From Adiantum capillus-veneris (Eukaryota > Streptophyta > Polypodiopsida > Polypodiales > Pteridaceae), in the NCBI GenBank assembly GCA_014529385.2, contig CM043966.1, positions 105,856,087-105,916,086 of the forward strand: a DNA stretch of 60,000 bases, given 5' to 3'. Shown piece by piece: positions 59,082 to 60,000 of the stretch. The position numbers and the translations under genes are program-made. Positions within the stretch are counted from its first letter, which is position 1. Each line of letters opens with the position of its first letter. Under the pieces are notes generated by a model, which had not been told where the DNA came from, did no database searches, and saw only the letters and a list, made by a program, of their open reading frames with translations.

Positions 59082-59416
59082 GGTTTGCAGTAGAATGAAT
59101 ACACAGAAAGGTTAGCGCAAATATAAAAAAGGGAAGAAGTTTTGAGAGGGAAGTAGAGCTACTCAAAGTCATATTTGGGCAGGAACAAAGTACTAGATAG
59201 AGTCTTCAATGAAAGTTCTGAAATTCCTCGGTACATAGTTAGTACGACTTACAGCATTTATGCCTTGAAAGCGTGAAATTGTGCAATTTGATCAACCAAA
59301 ATAAATTTTCCTCCCTTTTTTTAAAAAGAGCTTGAATCCAAAATGTCGATTTTCAACGTAACATTAGCCTCTTCCTCATTGGTCGAGCGCCACTCTCTCT
59401 CTCTCTAGAACTGAAA

Positions 59417-59449
59417 GGCCCAAAAGTGAGTCCAACTTTCTCCTAATGT
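59417..59449 (-). repeat. Right terminal inverted repeat (33 bp)
   Basis: It starts GGCCCAAAAGTGAGTCC and ends TTCTCCTAATGT. It is the exact reverse complement of 39,197-39,229. A CT-rich tract lies just inside it. Confidence 0.85.
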
Positions 59450-59761
59450 TGAACCTTCAACCTGCAATAACTTGGACTCCGTAGCTCTGTTTGATGAGCC
59501 GTTTTGACCTGATCCTTTAGCACTTCAAGCTCTTCATTCTTGGACCCAAAGACTGCACCTCGCATCTCCTTCACCTGCTACCCAGATTAGCCCCTTATGG
59601 AGCCTTCCTTGGCTTATAAACCGCATTAGTCATACACCTCCATTGCAACCTGTCAACCTCTATTCTTCCTAACTGCTCCAACCTTTTGCCAAGCTTTTGC
59701 TCGCGTGCACATATCTATCCATGCCATCTTCTATGGTCGACACACTTTGGTTGTACCATCA
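59450..59761 (-). repeat. Gypsy LTR, proximal part (other half at 37,368-39,196)
   Basis: On the minus strand it begins TGATGGTACAACC at 59,761, directly after the polypurine tract AGGGGGTGGGCAA. That matches the start and tract of the LTR at 18,527. It runs to the right end of the large DNA transposon. Confidence 0.5.
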
Positions 59762-60000
59762 TTGCCCACCCCCTAGTTGAGCATTTATGCTCAACCACAT
59801 AATAGCTTTATTACCCTAGAAACTACAAACACTGAGCACATTATAAGAAAACCCAAAAAAACTCGATTGTATGTACATAATTTTATTCCTAGTATATGAG
59901 AACACCGCTTAGGTTGGTTGCACAACCCCCTCCATTAGAACCTGATGCACTGTTGGCACCAACTCTCTCTCAAAATATAGCTTGAGATGCACACCATTAA
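59762..60000 (-). pseudogene. Integrase C-terminal tail and polypurine tract of a gypsy element
   Basis: At the window edge the minus strand reads NGVHLKLYFERELVPT, fitting the VNGxRLKxYF end of plant gypsy integrases. Stops follow, and then the tract AGGGGGTGGGCAA at 59,762-59,774. The rest of the element lies beyond the window. Confidence 0.45.

Larger units (their letters stand above)
39197..59449. mobile_element. Large multi-gene DNA transposon with 33-bp TIRs
   Basis: Perfect 33-bp inverted repeats lie at 39,197-39,229 (ACATTAGGAGAAAGTTGGAC...) and 59,417-59,449. The internal sequence diverges at once, apart from a nearby AGAGAGAG tract on both sides. Both outer genes start about 320-340 bp inside the ends and read inward. 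The element is 20,253 bp, or about 12.5 kb without its CACTA passenger. Its flanks on both sides are LTR sequence. I could not see a target duplication. Genes in order: transposase candidate (+), unknown (-), coiled-coil (-), H3-protease fusion (+), unknown (-). I cannot place it in a named superfamily. Confidence 0.7.

Noticed and set aside
39197-59449. A target-site duplication for the large transposon
   Set aside because: I compared the flanks (GCAACAC on the left, TGAACCT on the right) for lengths of 2 to 9 bp and several end placements, and none gives a convincing direct repeat.

Overview
This window is a stack of nested and decayed transposable elements from a nuclear plant genome. I see no ordinary host gene, tRNA or rRNA. 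A land plant with a large, repeat-rich genome is suggested by Ty3/gypsy elements with a second (plant-type) RNase H, a tRNA-Asp-like primer binding site, a CACTA (En/Spm) element with TNP2 and TNPA-like genes, long LTRs and spliced ORFs. The exact lineage cannot be decided from the sequence.

Layout. 1-7.2 kb: AT-rich, unrecognised, with a family of near-palindromic 18-mers at 5.2-6.0 kb. 7.2-16.3 kb: minus-strand, heavily broken Ty3/gypsy remains (gag, zinc knuckles, protease, RT, RNase H, integrase), with a 450-bp MITE inside the integrase. 16.3-20 kb: a 2.3-kb LTR and the integrase end of another minus-strand gypsy element. 20.9-26.6 kb: plus-strand integrase remnant, a 921-bp LTR and primer binding site, then a non-coding leader with inverted copies of the 18-mer family. 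26.7-28.1 kb: foldback element. 28.2-36.5 kb: degenerate coding sequence, a minisatellite, and a BED-finger exon split by a gag-less Tat-like LTR retrotransposon (30,538-36,385). 37.4-39.2 and 59.45-59.76 kb: two halves of one gypsy LTR.

The most interesting part lies between those halves: a 20.25-kb DNA transposon with 33-bp perfect terminal inverted repeats (39,197-59,449; about 12.5 kb without its own passenger). It has five genes: a DDE-type transposase candidate (+), an unknown gene (-), a small coiled-coil gene (-), a gene joining a histone H3-like domain to a Ulp1/C48-type SUMO-protease-like domain (+), and another unknown gene (-). Four intergenic or intronic clusters hold 11 related hairpins with the core ACCAAGCGA/TCGCTTGGT. 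Most of the genes are broken by stops and small duplications.

A 7,726-bp CACTA element (49,847-57,572) sits exactly in the stop codon of the H3-protease gene, flanked by TAG/TAG. The order of events is: gypsy LTR, then the large DNA transposon, then CACTA. Exon joins, element ends and frames were read by eye. No alignment or database search was run.
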